Shown here: positions 15,183-23,608 of the stretch, in pieces
How positions within the stretch are numbered: the stretch's first letter is position 1
Layout of the letters: the number at the start of each line of letters is the position of its first letter
Assembly (NCBI RefSeq): GCF_000520015.2
Contig: NZ_CP007044.2
Coordinates: 1,860,001 to 1,924,000 of the forward strand
Direction: 5' to 3'
Origin: Chania multitudinisentens RB-25
Lineage (GTDB): Bacteria; Pseudomonadota; Gammaproteobacteria; Enterobacterales; Enterobacteriaceae
DNA length: 64,000 bases
The notes under the pieces: model-generated
Seen by the model: the letters and a program-made list of their open reading frames with translations, nothing else
Database searches by the model: none
Told to the model about the DNA's origin: nothing
Position numbers and translations under genes: made by a program

Positions 15183-17189
15183 ATGCAACTGTTTCTGTGT
15201 GAAAAACCCTCTCAGGGAAAAGACATTGCTGCCGTCCTCGGGGCCCGCCAGCGGGGCAACGGGATGATGGTGGGCAATGGCTACGTGGTGACCTGGGCAT
15301 TCGGGCATCTGCTGGAACAGGTGCCCCCGGAACATTACGGTGCCGAGTATGGCCCTCCCTGGCGTCTGGATGTGCTGCCGGTGTTACCGCAGACCTGGCA
15401 ACTGGCCGTCAAAGAAGAGGCCAGCGCGCAGTTTGCGGTGATAAAAAAGCTGCTGGCCCAGGCCGACAGCGTGGTGCTGGCCACCGATGCCGACCGGGAG
15501 GGCGAGGTGTTGGGGCGCGAAATTCTGGAAACCTGCGGCTACCGCGGGCCGCTGGAGCGGTTGTGGATCTCCGCCCTCGATACCGCCAGCATCCAGGCGG
15601 GGTTGGCCAACCTGCAACCGGGGGCCAACACCCTGCCCCTTTACCATGCGGGCCTGGCCCGCAGCCGGGCGGACTGGACCGTCGGCATGAACATGACCCG
15701 GCTTTATACTTTGCTCGGGGCTCAAAGTGGGTATGACGGGGTGTTGTCGGTCGGGCGGGTGCAGACGGCCACCTTGCGTCTGGTGGTTGACCGTGACCGG
15801 CTGATAGCCGGTTTTGTCCCGACCCCCTGGTGGCAGGTCGAGCTGACGCTGGGCAATGCCGGTCAGCCCGCTTTTCGGGTGCAATGGGTACCGGCTGCCG
15901 CGTACTGTGATGAGGAGAAACGCTGTCTGCAGCAGGCGGTGGCCCAGCAGGTGGTGCAACTGTGTCAGCAGAGTGGTCAGGCGCAGGTGCACAGCTTGCG
16001 CACGGAGCGCAAAAATACGGCAGCACCAAAGGTGTTTGATCTGTCGACGTTGCAGCAGGTCTGCTCCAGGAAATGGGATATGGCGGTGTCCGAGACGCTG
16101 GGGGTCGCGCAGGCGCTGTATGAGACCCACAAGGCGACGACGTATCCGCGAACCGACTGTGGTTACCTGCCGACCTCGATGTTGAGCGAGGTGCCGGACG
16201 TGCTGGCCGCACTGGCACAGTCCGACCCGTCACTGGCCCCGGTTCTGGCGCGGCTTGACCGACAACAGCAGTCCCGGGTCTGGGATGACGGGAAAGTGAC
16301 GGCACACCACGGTATCATTCCGACGCGCCAGGCCTGTGACCTGTCGACAATGAGCGAGAGTGAACGGCGGGTGTATGGCCTGATACGCACGCACTACCTG
16401 GCGCAGTTCCTGCCGGCGTACCAGGTGGACAAGACCACCGTGGTGCTGGTCTGTGGTGGTCAGGTGTTTACCGCCAGTGGTGACAGGCTGATTGACGCCG
16501 GCTGGAGAGCGCTGTTCATGGACGCGCCAACCGAGGAGGCGGAAAAAGACGCGCCAGCCACCCGGCACCTGCCGCCCCTGCAGGAGGGGATGGCGGTGGC
16601 GGTGCAGCAGGCGGAGGTGCAGGCGAAGGTCACCTCCCCGCCGGAGCCCTATACCCCGGGGACGCTCCTGGGGGCAATGAAGAACGTCAGCCGGCTGGTG
16701 ACCGACCCGCGTTTGAAGGCCGTGTTGAAGGAGAATGCGGGTCTGGGCACCGAGGCGACACGGGCAGAGATACTGAACGTCCTGCAGGCCCGGCAGTTTG
16801 TGGTGAAAAAGAAAAAATACCTGCAGTCAACGCCGGTCGGGCAGGCGTTGTGCGATGCGTTGCCGATAGCGTTGCAGGAGCCGGGGTTGACCGCGCTGTG
16901 GGAGCAGGCGCTGGATGATATCGAAGCAGGCAGGATGACGCTGGAGACATTTATGGCGCGCCAATATCAGTGGGTGCAGCAGTTGGTGGTGCAGGCCCAG
17001 GGCAAGACGGTCACCATCCCGATGCCGCCGTCGCCACCCTGTCCGGTATGTGGCGGCAAGATGCGCCAGCGCAGGGGGGAGAAGGGGGCGTTCTGGAGTT
17101 GCCTGCGTTATCCGGATTGTAAAGGGGTTCATGCGGTAGCGGGGGCCGGAAAGGGGGCCCGCTCACGCAAGAAAAAGAAACCGGCATAA
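15183..17189 (+). CDS. topB: DNA topoisomerase III of the ICE
   Basis: A 668-residue type IA topoisomerase. The toprim domain is at the N-terminus, with EKPSQGKDIAAVLG at the start and the metal-binding TDADREGEVLGREI near residue 101. The catalytic tyrosine is in THKATTYPRTDC near residue 321, followed by the HHGIIPT box. A C-terminal zinc-binding domain (CPVCGGKMRQRRGEKG, then SCLRYPDC) and a lysine-rich tail complete it. It relaxes and decatenates DNA, presumably during replication or transfer of the excised element. All catalytic elements are intact. It follows the AcaB-like gene by five bases and is followed by a structured non-coding region and single-strand-DNA genes, the usual ICE replication neighbourhood. 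Confidence 0.95.
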   Translation: MQLFLCEKPSQGKDIAAVLGARQRGNGMMVGNGYVVTWAFGHLLEQVPPEHYGAEYGPPWRLDVLPVLPQTWQLAVKEEASAQFAVIKKLLAQADSVVLATDADREGEVLGREILETCGYRGPLERLWISALDTASIQAGLANLQPGANTLPLYHAGLARSRADWTVGMNMTRLYTLLGAQSGYDGVLSVGRVQTATLRLVVDRDRLIAGFVPTPWWQVELTLGNAGQPAFRVQWVPAAAYCDEEKRCLQQAVAQQVVQLCQQSGQAQVHSLRTERKNTAAPKVFDLSTLQQVCSRKWDMAVSETLGVAQALYETHKATTYPRTDCGYLPTSMLSEVPDVLAALAQSDPSLAPVLARLDRQQQSRVWDDGKVTAHHGIIPTRQACDLSTMSESERRVYGLIRTHYLAQFLPAYQVDKTTVVLVCGGQVFTASGDRLIDAGWRALFMDAPTEEAEKDAPATRHLPPLQEGMAVAVQQAEVQAKVTSPPEPYTPGTLLGAMKNVSRLVTDPRLKAVLKENAGLGTEATRAEILNVLQARQFVVKKKKYLQSTPVGQALCDALPIALQEPGLTALWEQALDDIEAGRMTLETFMARQYQWVQQLVVQAQGKTVTIPMPPSPPCPVCGGKMRQRRGEKGAFWSCLRYPDCKGVHAVAGAGKGARSRKKKKPA

Positions 17190-17284
17190 ACCGGTTGACT
17201 TTTGTGCAGTTATTTTATGAAATTGGCCTGTTAACTCGCTGTCATCGACAGCCGCCAATGTTTCCAGTACCGGGAGTGGTACGA

Positions 17285-17377
17285 GTGATCTGCGAGAAGC
17301 GCCTTCGGGTGATCACAACGCCAAAATCATAAGGACAGCGGTGTAGCCTGCGACTGATGCCTTCGGGTGGCTACAAC
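17285..17377 (+). ncRNA. Tandem STAXI-like pseudoknot element
   Basis: Two related units lie at 17285-17319 and 17341-17377. Each has an outer arm, then TGCGA, five bases, GCCTTCGGGTG, the matching outer arm and ACAAC. The outer arms pair (TGATC with GATCA; GTAGCC with GGCTAC), and CC-TTCG-GG is a UUCG-type tetraloop hairpin. This layout fits the STAXI motif: repeated simple pseudoknots with UNCG loops, known beside Ssb, Topoisomerase, Antirestriction and XerDC-integrase genes. Here it lies between topB and ssb-type genes. STAXI may act as RNA or as single-stranded DNA. Pairing was checked by eye only. Confidence 0.65.
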
Positions 17378-17631
17378 CCTTGAAATCCGTTTAATCTCTG
17401 GAAACGGATGCCATGCTGGCAACGTGCATGGTGGAGGTGTTCTATACCTGCAGGCGGCTCTCTTGCCGTCTTTGAATCTACCTTATCTGGCCACAAACAG
17501 CGTTCGTCTCAAGTTCCCTGTTTTGTTACGCCACACATCATCAGCGACCCACTGGGGGAAAACTATCCCTTCAGGGGGCAAGTTTCTCCCTTTTTCGTTT
17601 TTATTCATCCGGAAATTAGGAGAAAGACATC

Positions 17632-18102
17632 ATGACTGCATCCAATGCGGGTTTTTTCAATCTACACATCAATGGCCTGGGCTACCTCAACAACATTCGT
17701 GACATTGAGGGGCGCAACAGTGGTTCCATGCTGTGCTGCACGCTCAATGCCCTCAGCGGCCCGACGGACAAACCGGAATACACGCGTTTTGACATTGTGG
17801 TGACGGGCAAAGAAGCCAAAGACCTGGTGAAACGTTGCCGCAAAGCGGTGGCGGAGAACAAGAAGGTGCTGATGGGTTTTCGCCTGAGCAACCTGAACCA
17901 CGACATTTTCACCCTGACCAAAGGTGATCATGCAGGTGAACAGCGTGTGTCGCTCAAGGCCCGTCTGATCAAGGTGGACTGGATAAAAGTCGGCACTGAG
18001 ATGGTTTACCAGTCTGAGAAGACGACAGAATCGGCATCGACACCGGTCCCGGCTGAAGAGACACCCCAACCGGCTCAATCCTGGTCTGCCGATCAGTTCT
18101 GA
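17632..18102 (+). CDS. STY4534-family ICE replication protein (DUF3577)
   Basis: A 156-residue cytoplasmic protein starting at ATG 17632 after a TTAGGAGAAAGAC leader. It contains FFNLHINGLGYLNNIRDIE, the CCTLNALSG and FDIVVTGKEAKDLVKRC segments, and KARLIKVDWIKVGTEMVY. These fit the STY4534/DUF3577 family found next to ssb and topB in SPI-7-like ICEs. The fold appears OB-like, and the tail (PAQSWSADQF) is short and ends acidic-aromatic, loosely like an SSB interaction tail. It probably acts in single-strand DNA handling during element replication. The family name is well supported; the molecular role is inference. Confidence 0.82.
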   Translation: MTASNAGFFNLHINGLGYLNNIRDIEGRNSGSMLCCTLNALSGPTDKPEYTRFDIVVTGKEAKDLVKRCRKAVAENKKVLMGFRLSNLNHDIFTLTKGDHAGEQRVSLKARLIKVDWIKVGTEMVYQSEKTTESASTPVPAEETPQPAQSWSADQF

Positions 18103-18199
18103 ATCGCCTTCTTTATTTCACCTTGTTTCACTTTGACACTTCCCCCGGGAGCACTTTCCCGGTGGGGCGTGCTCTCCAGACAATCTATGGAGTTCTATC

Positions 18200-18739
18200 A
18201 TGGCATCACGCGGCGTCAACAAAGTCATTTTAGTGGGTAATCTGGGTCAGGATCCGGATGTACGGTATATGCCGAACGGGGGGGCGGTGGCAACCTTGTC
18301 ACTGGCCACCTCGGAGTCCTGGCGTGACAAAGCCACCGGTGAGCAGAAAGAGTGCACCGAATGGCACCGGGTGGTCATCTTCGGCAAGCTGGCTGAAGTG
18401 GCGGGCGAATACTTGCGCAAAGGCTCTCAAATCTACATTGAGGGCCAGTTACGGACCCGGAAGTGGCAGGATCAGTCCGGTCAGGATCGTTACACCACCG
18501 AAGTCAATGTCGGGCAGAGTGGGACGATGCAGATGCTGGGTAGCCGGCCACAGAACAGCAGTGGTGCGGGAACGAACGCCCCGCAGGGCGGTTGGGGGCA
18601 ACCTCAGCAGCCGACACACAGCGGGCAACCGCCACAGCAGTCTGCCGGCAATGAACCGCCGATGGATTTTGACGACGACATCCCGTTCGCTCCGCGGGGC
18701 CACGGTGTCGCACGACATTGTCTCTACGCGACGTCCTGA
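18200..18739 (+). CDS. ssb: Single-stranded DNA-binding protein with a tail extension
   Basis: A 179-residue SSB. The OB-fold opens with SRGVNKVILVGNLGQDPDVRY and contains SWRDKATGEQKECTEWHRVV, GEYLRKGSQIYIEGQLRTR and WQDQSGQDRYTTEV. A glycine/glutamine/proline-rich linker follows, then the acidic tip MDFDDDIPF. In chromosomal SSB this tip ends the protein and docks partner enzymes. Here 15 further residues follow (APRGHGVARHCLYATS without its first residue), so the partner-docking tip is internal. I recall similar extensions in ICE and plasmid SSBs, but have not checked. It probably protects single-stranded DNA in transfer and replication. The next small gene starts 11 bases later. Confidence 0.93.
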   Translation: MASRGVNKVILVGNLGQDPDVRYMPNGGAVATLSLATSESWRDKATGEQKECTEWHRVVIFGKLAEVAGEYLRKGSQIYIEGQLRTRKWQDQSGQDRYTTEVNVGQSGTMQMLGSRPQNSSGAGTNAPQGGWGQPQQPTHSGQPPQQSAGNEPPMDFDDDIPFAPRGHGVARHCLYATS

Positions 18740-18749
18740 GGTGCTGTCT

Positions 18750-18947
18750 ATGGCTGAAGGCTATCTGGCGTTGACACAGTGCGGTAAGACATTGCCGCTC
18801 CAGGTGCTCCGCAGTCGCAACGGATTTTATCTCGGCACGACGGAGGACGGCATGCCTTTTTCACGCGAGTCACAGGAATACTGGCGCTCGCGTGGTGAAG
18901 CAGACAAGGCTTTACTTGCGGGAACGTGGCATCAGCGACGGTTTTGA
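18750..18947 (+). CDS. Small conserved-looking ICE protein after ssb
   Basis: A protein of 65 residues from ATG 18750, with GAGG nine bases upstream; a much longer open frame further upstream only overlaps ssb out of frame. The sequence (MAEGYLALTQCGKTLPLQVL, then SRNGFYLGTTEDGMPFSRES) is soluble, with a mixed alpha/beta character. I do not recognise a named family, though a short gene right after ssb is common in such elements. It ends shortly before a GC-rich non-coding stretch. Confidence 0.65.
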   Translation: MAEGYLALTQCGKTLPLQVLRSRNGFYLGTTEDGMPFSRESQEYWRSRGEADKALLAGTWHQRRF

Positions 18948-19090
18948 TAGCCGGGTTGATTCTTCCTTTGCAATCTGTATTTTTTTCACCCCTGGCGCCG
19001 GTTTTACTGGCGCTTGTACAGCCGCTCACGAATGACAGATCTTATCCTGATTAATCCGGGCTCGCTGTTTTATTACCTTACTGTATTCAC

Positions 19091-19113
19091 CCTGAAGGGA
19101 ACCTGCCTTCAGG
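19091..19113 (+). promoter_or_regulatory. Hairpin upstream of a small unknown gene
   Basis: CCTGAAGG pairs with CCTTCAGG across a seven-base loop, followed by CGGGTTCTCTTTCTC. It could be a weak terminator for the ssb transcript or a leader structure just before the ribosome-binding site of the next gene. Confidence 0.5.
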
Positions 19114-19141
19114 CGGGTTCTCTTTCTCATGTTGGAGAACC

Positions 19142-19462
19142 ATGATGAAAACCACATTTCGCCCTGCACGTCTTCCTTTTTTGTCACACCTGATGCTGGC
19201 CTGGCATTTGAGACACCACTGGCAACTAAAACACGCATTCCCAGGCTGTTACTGGACTGTCCGCTGGGCTGGGCACCACATCATGGCAGCAGGGCGTGTC
19301 TGTTGGACTGAACTGATGCCTGCGCTGTACCTGATGTGCCGCTTACCCCTGAGAGTGTGCCAATACTGGCGTGCCCTGATGACGTTTGTGGCAAAACATA
19401 CCCCTCGTCGCCATTCTCACGCGGTCTCAAACCGAGGGGGTGATACCGATGGGAGGTCTTGA
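19142..19462 (+). CDS. Small basic unknown protein
   Basis: A 106-residue open frame starting at ATG 19142, preceded by TTGGAGAACC, a good ribosome-binding site. It is rich in His, Arg, Trp and Leu (LMLAWHLRHHWQLKHAF, MPALYLMCRLPLRVCQYW), with two moderately hydrophobic stretches. I recognise no family. Codon composition alone is not convincing, and an overlapping frame starting at 19129 exists but has a poorer ribosome-binding site. It is a possible ICE-specific small protein and could be an artefact. Confidence 0.4.
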   Translation: MMKTTFRPARLPFLSHLMLAWHLRHHWQLKHAFPGCYWTVRWAGHHIMAAGRVCWTELMPALYLMCRLPLRVCQYWRALMTFVAKHTPRRHSHAVSNRGGDTDGRS

Positions 19463-19616
19463 CGAAACCAGGCCCGGGCGATCGAGGCTCTGATCCCCGG
19501 GGTCTGATGCAATCCCTACTGCTTTAAAAGGCCGCCTGGCGGCCTGAACCCTTCTTTTTAAACCCAACAGGGGGCATGCCCCCCCTCGGGGAGGATGCCT
19601 GCCAGGAGTGTTCCCC
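19463..19616 (+). promoter_or_regulatory. Structured leader before the next gene
   Basis: This non-coding stretch contains GGCCGCC-T-GGCGGCC (about 19528-19543), followed by a T-rich run (CTTCTTTTT), which looks like an intrinsic terminator. It also has a perfect palindrome GGGGGCATGCCCCC (19570-19583) just upstream of the AGGAG of the following gene, which could hide or time its translation. Confidence 0.5.
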
Positions 19617-20543
19617 ATGTCTTTATCGTTAATCGATTTTTATATTGCCCACCGTTTTAGCGCCCTCGGGCTTGAGCTGGACAGCGAGGAAATCGACTGG
19701 TCGTTCTCCGACAGTCTGCGCGACTACGTGAATACCCGTATTCTTTTTCGTGCACCACGGTTGCTGTCGGTGTTGGCCCGGTTGCTGGAAACGCTGGCAG
19801 AAAAGCCGGGTAACCAGGAGAAATGCCGCAAAAGTGATCGTTATCTCCGGCTCTGGATCAGCGGTTTTGACGCGCTGTATCAACAGGAGCAGAATGCGGC
19901 ATGCCTGCCGTTCACCCACCCGGCCAGCAGCGGGCGTTTTGATATGCTGATGCAACCCGAACCCCAGGCGCTATTGTCGCTGGACGAAGAGGTCTACCTG
20001 AAGGCCACGGGGCAGCACCGGTTACCGCCTGCCGAGCAACTCAGCCTGGAGGCCTTTGCCGCCACGGTGCCTTACTGGACGCGGTTTATGGACTACCTGG
20101 CCAAACAGATGGCCGATATTTGCCAGGCCTGTTTTGTGCGGCTCAGTGATTTTAGGCTGAAAAGTCATGTTGGATCCGATTGGGTTCGAACGTTCACCGT
20201 TCCATTGGGGCGTATTGAGGTGATTTGTCACTCCCAGGCGTTGGGCGACCTTGATGTGGATGAGTTCGACCCGGATTACCTGGCCTTGTACGTTGATCAG
20301 GTTGCTGACGGGCTGTTTACGCCCGTGATGCTGGAAGCCCGGGTGGTGTTCAACAACGGGGTGATACTGAAAACCTTTACTGCCGATATGGAAGTGGACA
20401 ACGTGCAGGCCATCGTCAGCCGTGACTATGGCGACGTTGTCCGTGACGCCATCGTCTGGGTACGCGAGCAGTTTAACGCGGTACCGACCGCGAATGTTAT
20501 CGCACTGCCCCAGACCAAACATTTGGAGACGCAGGCAGCCTGA
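19617..20543 (+). CDS. ICE protein of unknown function
   Basis: A 308-residue protein. ATG 19617 is chosen because AGGAG lies eight bases upstream; a GTG at 19608 lies within that signal. The protein is soluble and acidic, with a helical N-terminal half (SLIDFYIAHRFSALGLELDS, LLSVLARLLETLAEKPGN) and a beta-rich C-terminal half (FTVPLGRIEVICHSQALGD, EARVVFNNGVILKTF). It has no signal peptide or membrane segment, and I recognise no catalytic motif. It is the last gene of the replication module before the cargo block and is followed by a strong terminator. The function is not known to me. Confidence 0.75.
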   Translation: MSLSLIDFYIAHRFSALGLELDSEEIDWSFSDSLRDYVNTRILFRAPRLLSVLARLLETLAEKPGNQEKCRKSDRYLRLWISGFDALYQQEQNAACLPFTHPASSGRFDMLMQPEPQALLSLDEEVYLKATGQHRLPPAEQLSLEAFAATVPYWTRFMDYLAKQMADICQACFVRLSDFRLKSHVGSDWVRTFTVPLGRIEVICHSQALGDLDVDEFDPDYLALYVDQVADGLFTPVMLEARVVFNNGVILKTFTADMEVDNVQAIVSRDYGDVVRDAIVWVREQFNAVPTANVIALPQTKHLETQAA

Positions 20544-20564
20544 CGTGAAACCGATGCCTTTATG

Positions 20565-20598
20565 AAAACCCCATTCCTGTAACAGGGCGGGGTTTTTT
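20565..20598 (+). terminator. Intrinsic terminator of the replication module
   Basis: AAAACCCC (20565-20572) pairs with GGGGTTTT (20589-20596), with an inner CCTG/CAGG pairing, and a run of six Ts ends it. It is a classic intrinsic terminator 22 bases after the stop and marks the border to the adhesin cargo block. Confidence 0.88.
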
Positions 20599-20919
20599 AT
20601 GTTGCAGGGAAGGACAGAAAATATTTTAAGCCTGGGTAGGATAAACACTTCCCCAGAAGGTTCTGCTGTATTTGCAAGGATTCTAACAGAACCCACCTTT
20701 ACTTCTTTTCGGTAAAAATCGTAATTTTTTCCAATAGATAGGCAGACAAGACCGAGTAGTGGGGGACACATGAATGCCACACTGCCAGACAGAACTGGGC
20801 ACGCTACCGTGTGCGCATATTGTTTTCATCAGGGAGGACGAGCATGTCATACCACGTACAGGACTGGATAAGGAACTTCGTTGAGGAGTGAACGATCCAT
20901 TCTCCTATATTACAGCAGG
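20599..20919. other. Non-coding border region
   Basis: No convincing gene is seen. A strong ribosome-binding site (GGGAGGACGAGC) precedes a 15-codon frame at 20844-20891 (MSYHVQDWIRNFVEE), perhaps the start of a gene cut off when the cargo block was inserted. The base composition turns AT-rich here. Confidence 0.5.
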
Positions 20920-21137
20920 TTATATCCGTAGGCTAGGTTGTTCCATACGCTGCGGGTGCTTCCAGTTTATGCCTTCCAGCAGCATGGAGAGCTGGGCGGG
21001 TGTCAGATGAACTTTTCCATCGCGGGTCACAGGCCTGACGAAGCGCCCACGCTCCAGCCGTTTGATGAACAGGCACAGGCCGTCAGCATCAGCCCACAGG
21101 ACTTTAATCATGTCACCCCGGCGCCCACACTATTATG
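20920..21137 (-). pseudogene. IS66-family TnpB fragment
   Basis: The minus strand encodes GRRGDM followed by IKVLWADADGLCLFIKRLER, then a GRFVRPVTRDGKV and LTPAQLSMLLEGINW stretch. This is the C-terminal half of the IS66 accessory protein TnpB (Orf2). The upstream half of the protein and the IS66 transposase are absent, so this is an inactive relic. It lies at the left edge of the adhesin cargo block and points to assembly of that block by insertion-sequence activity. Confidence 0.85.
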
Positions 21138-21441
21138 AACAAACAACCCAACCGGACTGAGTTATGCCGAACATAGTGGAAAAGTGAAAAACACCGTCTT
21201 CATGATGAATTACGCCTGATTGACACTAGTCACGGTAAAGTTGAATTATCCATCTTCGAAGAAAGTCAATCAGAGACCGCTTGGAAAACGGATCCCAAGT
21301 ACAGAGAACGGAAAGGGTGATCCCGCTGTGGATACCCCCCGTTAGAGAAAGTGGGCACCCATCAGGTCGCATCACTAACGATCGCCAGCGTGGCTCACTG
21401 TTCGCTTATGTATTCTGGGGAATATGACTCTGTATACAAAT
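21138..21441. other. Non-coding stretch with a possible gene relic
   Basis: No complete gene. A plus-strand frame (about 21202-21320) reads LRLIDTSHGKVELSIFEES and stops. It loosely recalls the N-terminal domain of metal-efflux adaptor proteins, but is too short to call. No terminator, repeat or promoter stands out. Confidence 0.35.
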
Positions 21442-22350
21442 TCAATCCCATGTATATTCCTTACACTCCAAACGGAATTCATTCATTAACTCTCTTGTAA
21501 TAAAAGTTAAAGGTCGTTCAGAAGAATAGATCAGGCTAAACTCAGCATCCGGAATACTCTCTTTTACAGGGATGGTACAAAGGTATTGTGCGAAAAATGT
21601 TGAATGAAGAATTGGTCTAGCACTGATAGTAAGATAATCCTCCTTAATCGCCATTTGGAACGCTGCGGTGCCAGTCCCCCGCATGATCGATTTATGTTTA
21701 TAATTTTGACCAAACATCATTAATTCGAATCGATTGTAGTGACCCATTGTGGTCACAGGCAAATACCAATCAGCATCTTGTAAATCCTCTAATGAGGTAC
21801 AATCCGCTAATGGATGCCCTTTACGAGCACATACAGCATACGGTGCAGTGAATAATGATTCCTGCACCAAACCACTAAGATATTCTGACGGGATGTGTGC
21901 ACCTATTGCAAAATCCAACTTGCCGCTTCGTAGTAATGGTAATAATTCGGATATTTGTCCCTCCATATTAGTAAAGTTTGATCTGGGATATTTCTTTTTA
22001 AATCTTTTTAGGACATTAGGGAGTATGGTTAAAATAGGTACTACTGATAATCCAACAACCACGGCTCCTGATGCAGATTGATTGAAGTGCTCAAGCTCAT
22101 CCAAAGCACGCTCTAACTCATTGAATATCAACTCAAGGCGCGAATTAAATAATTGCCCCGCCTTAGTAGGTATAACACCGGCGCTACCTCTTGTCACCAA
22201 TGCCGTATCTAATAGTTGCTCTAATTCTTGCAAACTGCGTGTGACCCCTGGTTGTGATTGAGCAAGTGCCTTGGCTGCAGCGCGAATGCTACCGTGTAGG
22301 ATCACCGCCTGAAATGCTTGAAGTTGCTGTAGCTTTGGTAAGTATCTCAT
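21442..22350 (-). CDS. LysR-type transcriptional regulator
   Basis: A 302-residue LysR-family regulator. The N-terminal winged helix-turn-helix is clear (LQQLQAFQAVILHGSIRAAA, ALAQSQPGVTRSLQELEQLL, then LVTRGSAGVIPTKAG). The C-terminal inducer-binding domain contains GLSVVPILTILPNVLKRFKK and LRSGKLDFAIGAH. The general look is nearest to TdcA/CynR-like members, but the ligand cannot be told. It is AT-rich compared with the ICE backbone. A homologous gene with a nonsense codon lies at 45149-46063, on the other side of the fimbria/autotransporter block, suggesting paired regulation of the adhesins. The start ATG at 22350 gives the usual LysR length. Confidence 0.9.
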   Translation of the reverse strand: MRYLPKLQQLQAFQAVILHGSIRAAAKALAQSQPGVTRSLQELEQLLDTALVTRGSAGVIPTKAGQLFNSRLELIFNELERALDELEHFNQSASGAVVVGLSVVPILTILPNVLKRFKKKYPRSNFTNMEGQISELLPLLRSGKLDFAIGAHIPSEYLSGLVQESLFTAPYAVCARKGHPLADCTSLEDLQDADWYLPVTTMGHYNRFELMMFGQNYKHKSIMRGTGTAAFQMAIKEDYLTISARPILHSTFFAQYLCTIPVKESIPDAEFSLIYSSERPLTFITRELMNEFRLECKEYTWD

Positions 22351-22791
22351 AATACCTCAACTAATTTACACCTATTACTGCCCCACTGCTTAACCTATTT
22401 TTAGCGTACTGCCTCGAACTTAGAATCAACGCAGTATTGAATTAAAATTTTTATCTTTATGGTGATACCTAATTAGCTCTATCAACATCATGTGATTTAA
22501 AAATTTTATGATGGCATGCCATCCGCCAGTGAGAGAGTTTTTCCTATATATCATCCAGTAAACGTTTTCATCCGCTCAATTGGCGTAACCGCCACAGCCT
22601 CTGTGGTTCCCAAACTAACGAGTCTTTACTGACTTCATTGGCAATTTTAAAACGTGGCTTCAGAAATTCACATGCTTAAACTAAACACATTTCATCAAGA
22701 TAACGTGATTTCTCACAGCTACCGAGTCTTTCTGTAAGACTAAAGAAAGATCACATACTCCTGTTTAGTATAGCATCGTTTTCGGAGTAAG
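22351..22791. other. AT-rich intergenic region between the two regulators
   Basis: About 440 bases upstream of the LysR gene and downstream of the LuxR-type gene (both minus strand). It is AT-rich and probably holds the promoter of the LysR gene. I see no open frame of note and no convincing hairpin. Confidence 0.5.
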
Positions 22792-23583
22792 TTACGAAAC
22801 ATTACAATATGAATTTGATGTAATAATACAATCTACTGATGATATGCTATTTATTCGGATTAACTTGGATACAGGCAAAGTACTAATATACTTTCCAACT
22901 TGATTACTTTCCGTAATGAGTGATTCTAATTCACCACTCATTATTTTTTTACTATGATCGTTTATCATAAGTGGTTGTAATGAACGAATTCCTAATTTTA
23001 TCAATGCCGAGCGTTTATAGTGACTAATAGTCTTGGGGCTGAGTTGCAAATCACGAGCAATACTCGTTGAGCTTTGCCCTTCTAATAAGCGCCGCAATAC
23101 GTTCATTTCTCGTAAAGAAAGTGAACGCTCCGTATTATGGTTAGATGTATCCAGTTCCATACAAGGCTGAAAAAAATTCAATAACTGATTCTGTAGTATT
23201 TCCAGTGAAGCAGAAACATCCAAAACAGCCTTGGTATTCTTAAGCCCCAAAAGATAGCGAGTCATTCCCCCAATAAACATCACATCGACAATCAGCAACA
23301 CCTTAGAATTGGGATGGTACCGCAATATGTCTTCACCGAGCAGCCGCAAGGTATAAGTCGGTTTTTTCACCAGACTGCTTAACGTTAATACCATTATATC
23401 CACAACTGGAAATGCCTTTAAATAGCCACCACAACGTTCAAGGTCGCTGATACTCGCAATAACATCACAACTTTTCGAAAACTCTGAATGATGAAAAAGC
23501 CCCTCAATACCCATCCGTGTATAGTGGCATGGGCACTGAATGATTATCTTATTTTTAACCACAACCGCCCCCAAAAGAGACAA
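22792..23583 (-). CDS. LuxR/FixJ-type transcription regulator, probably of the fimbrial operon
   Basis: A 263-residue protein with an N-terminal receiver-like region (IIIQCPCHYTRMGIEGLFHH, VVDIMVLTLSSL, HPNSKVLLIVD) that lacks the full set of phosphoacceptor residues. A C-terminal GerE/LuxR helix-turn-helix (LSLREMNVLRRLLEGQSSTS, IARDLQLSPKTISHYKRSA) lies at about residues 154-203. The architecture is that of atypical RcsA/BglJ/fimbrial regulators. It lies 25 bases downstream of the tip adhesin gene in the same direction and could be the last gene of the fimbrial operon. The C-terminal extension of about 50 residues after the HTH is unusual and has no recognisable domain. Confidence 0.82.
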   Translation of the reverse strand: MSLLGAVVVKNKIIIQCPCHYTRMGIEGLFHHSEFSKSCDVIASISDLERCGGYLKAFPVVDIMVLTLSSLVKKPTYTLRLLGEDILRYHPNSKVLLIVDVMFIGGMTRYLLGLKNTKAVLDVSASLEILQNQLLNFFQPCMELDTSNHNTERSLSLREMNVLRRLLEGQSSTSIARDLQLSPKTISHYKRSALIKLGIRSLQPLMINDHSKKIMSGELESLITESNQVGKYISTLPVSKLIRINSISSVDCIITSNSYCNVS

Positions 23584-23608
23584 AGGTTTTCAACTAAACC
23601 AATACCAT

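Noticed and set aside
17190..17284. A third STAXI-like unit just before the two called units
   Set aside because: The sequence lacks the CC-TTCG-GG loop and matching arms.
21202..21320. Fragment LRLIDTSHGKVELSIFEES as a metal-efflux adaptor relic
   Set aside because: The likeness is too short and from memory only; it is mentioned in the gap description but not called as a gene.
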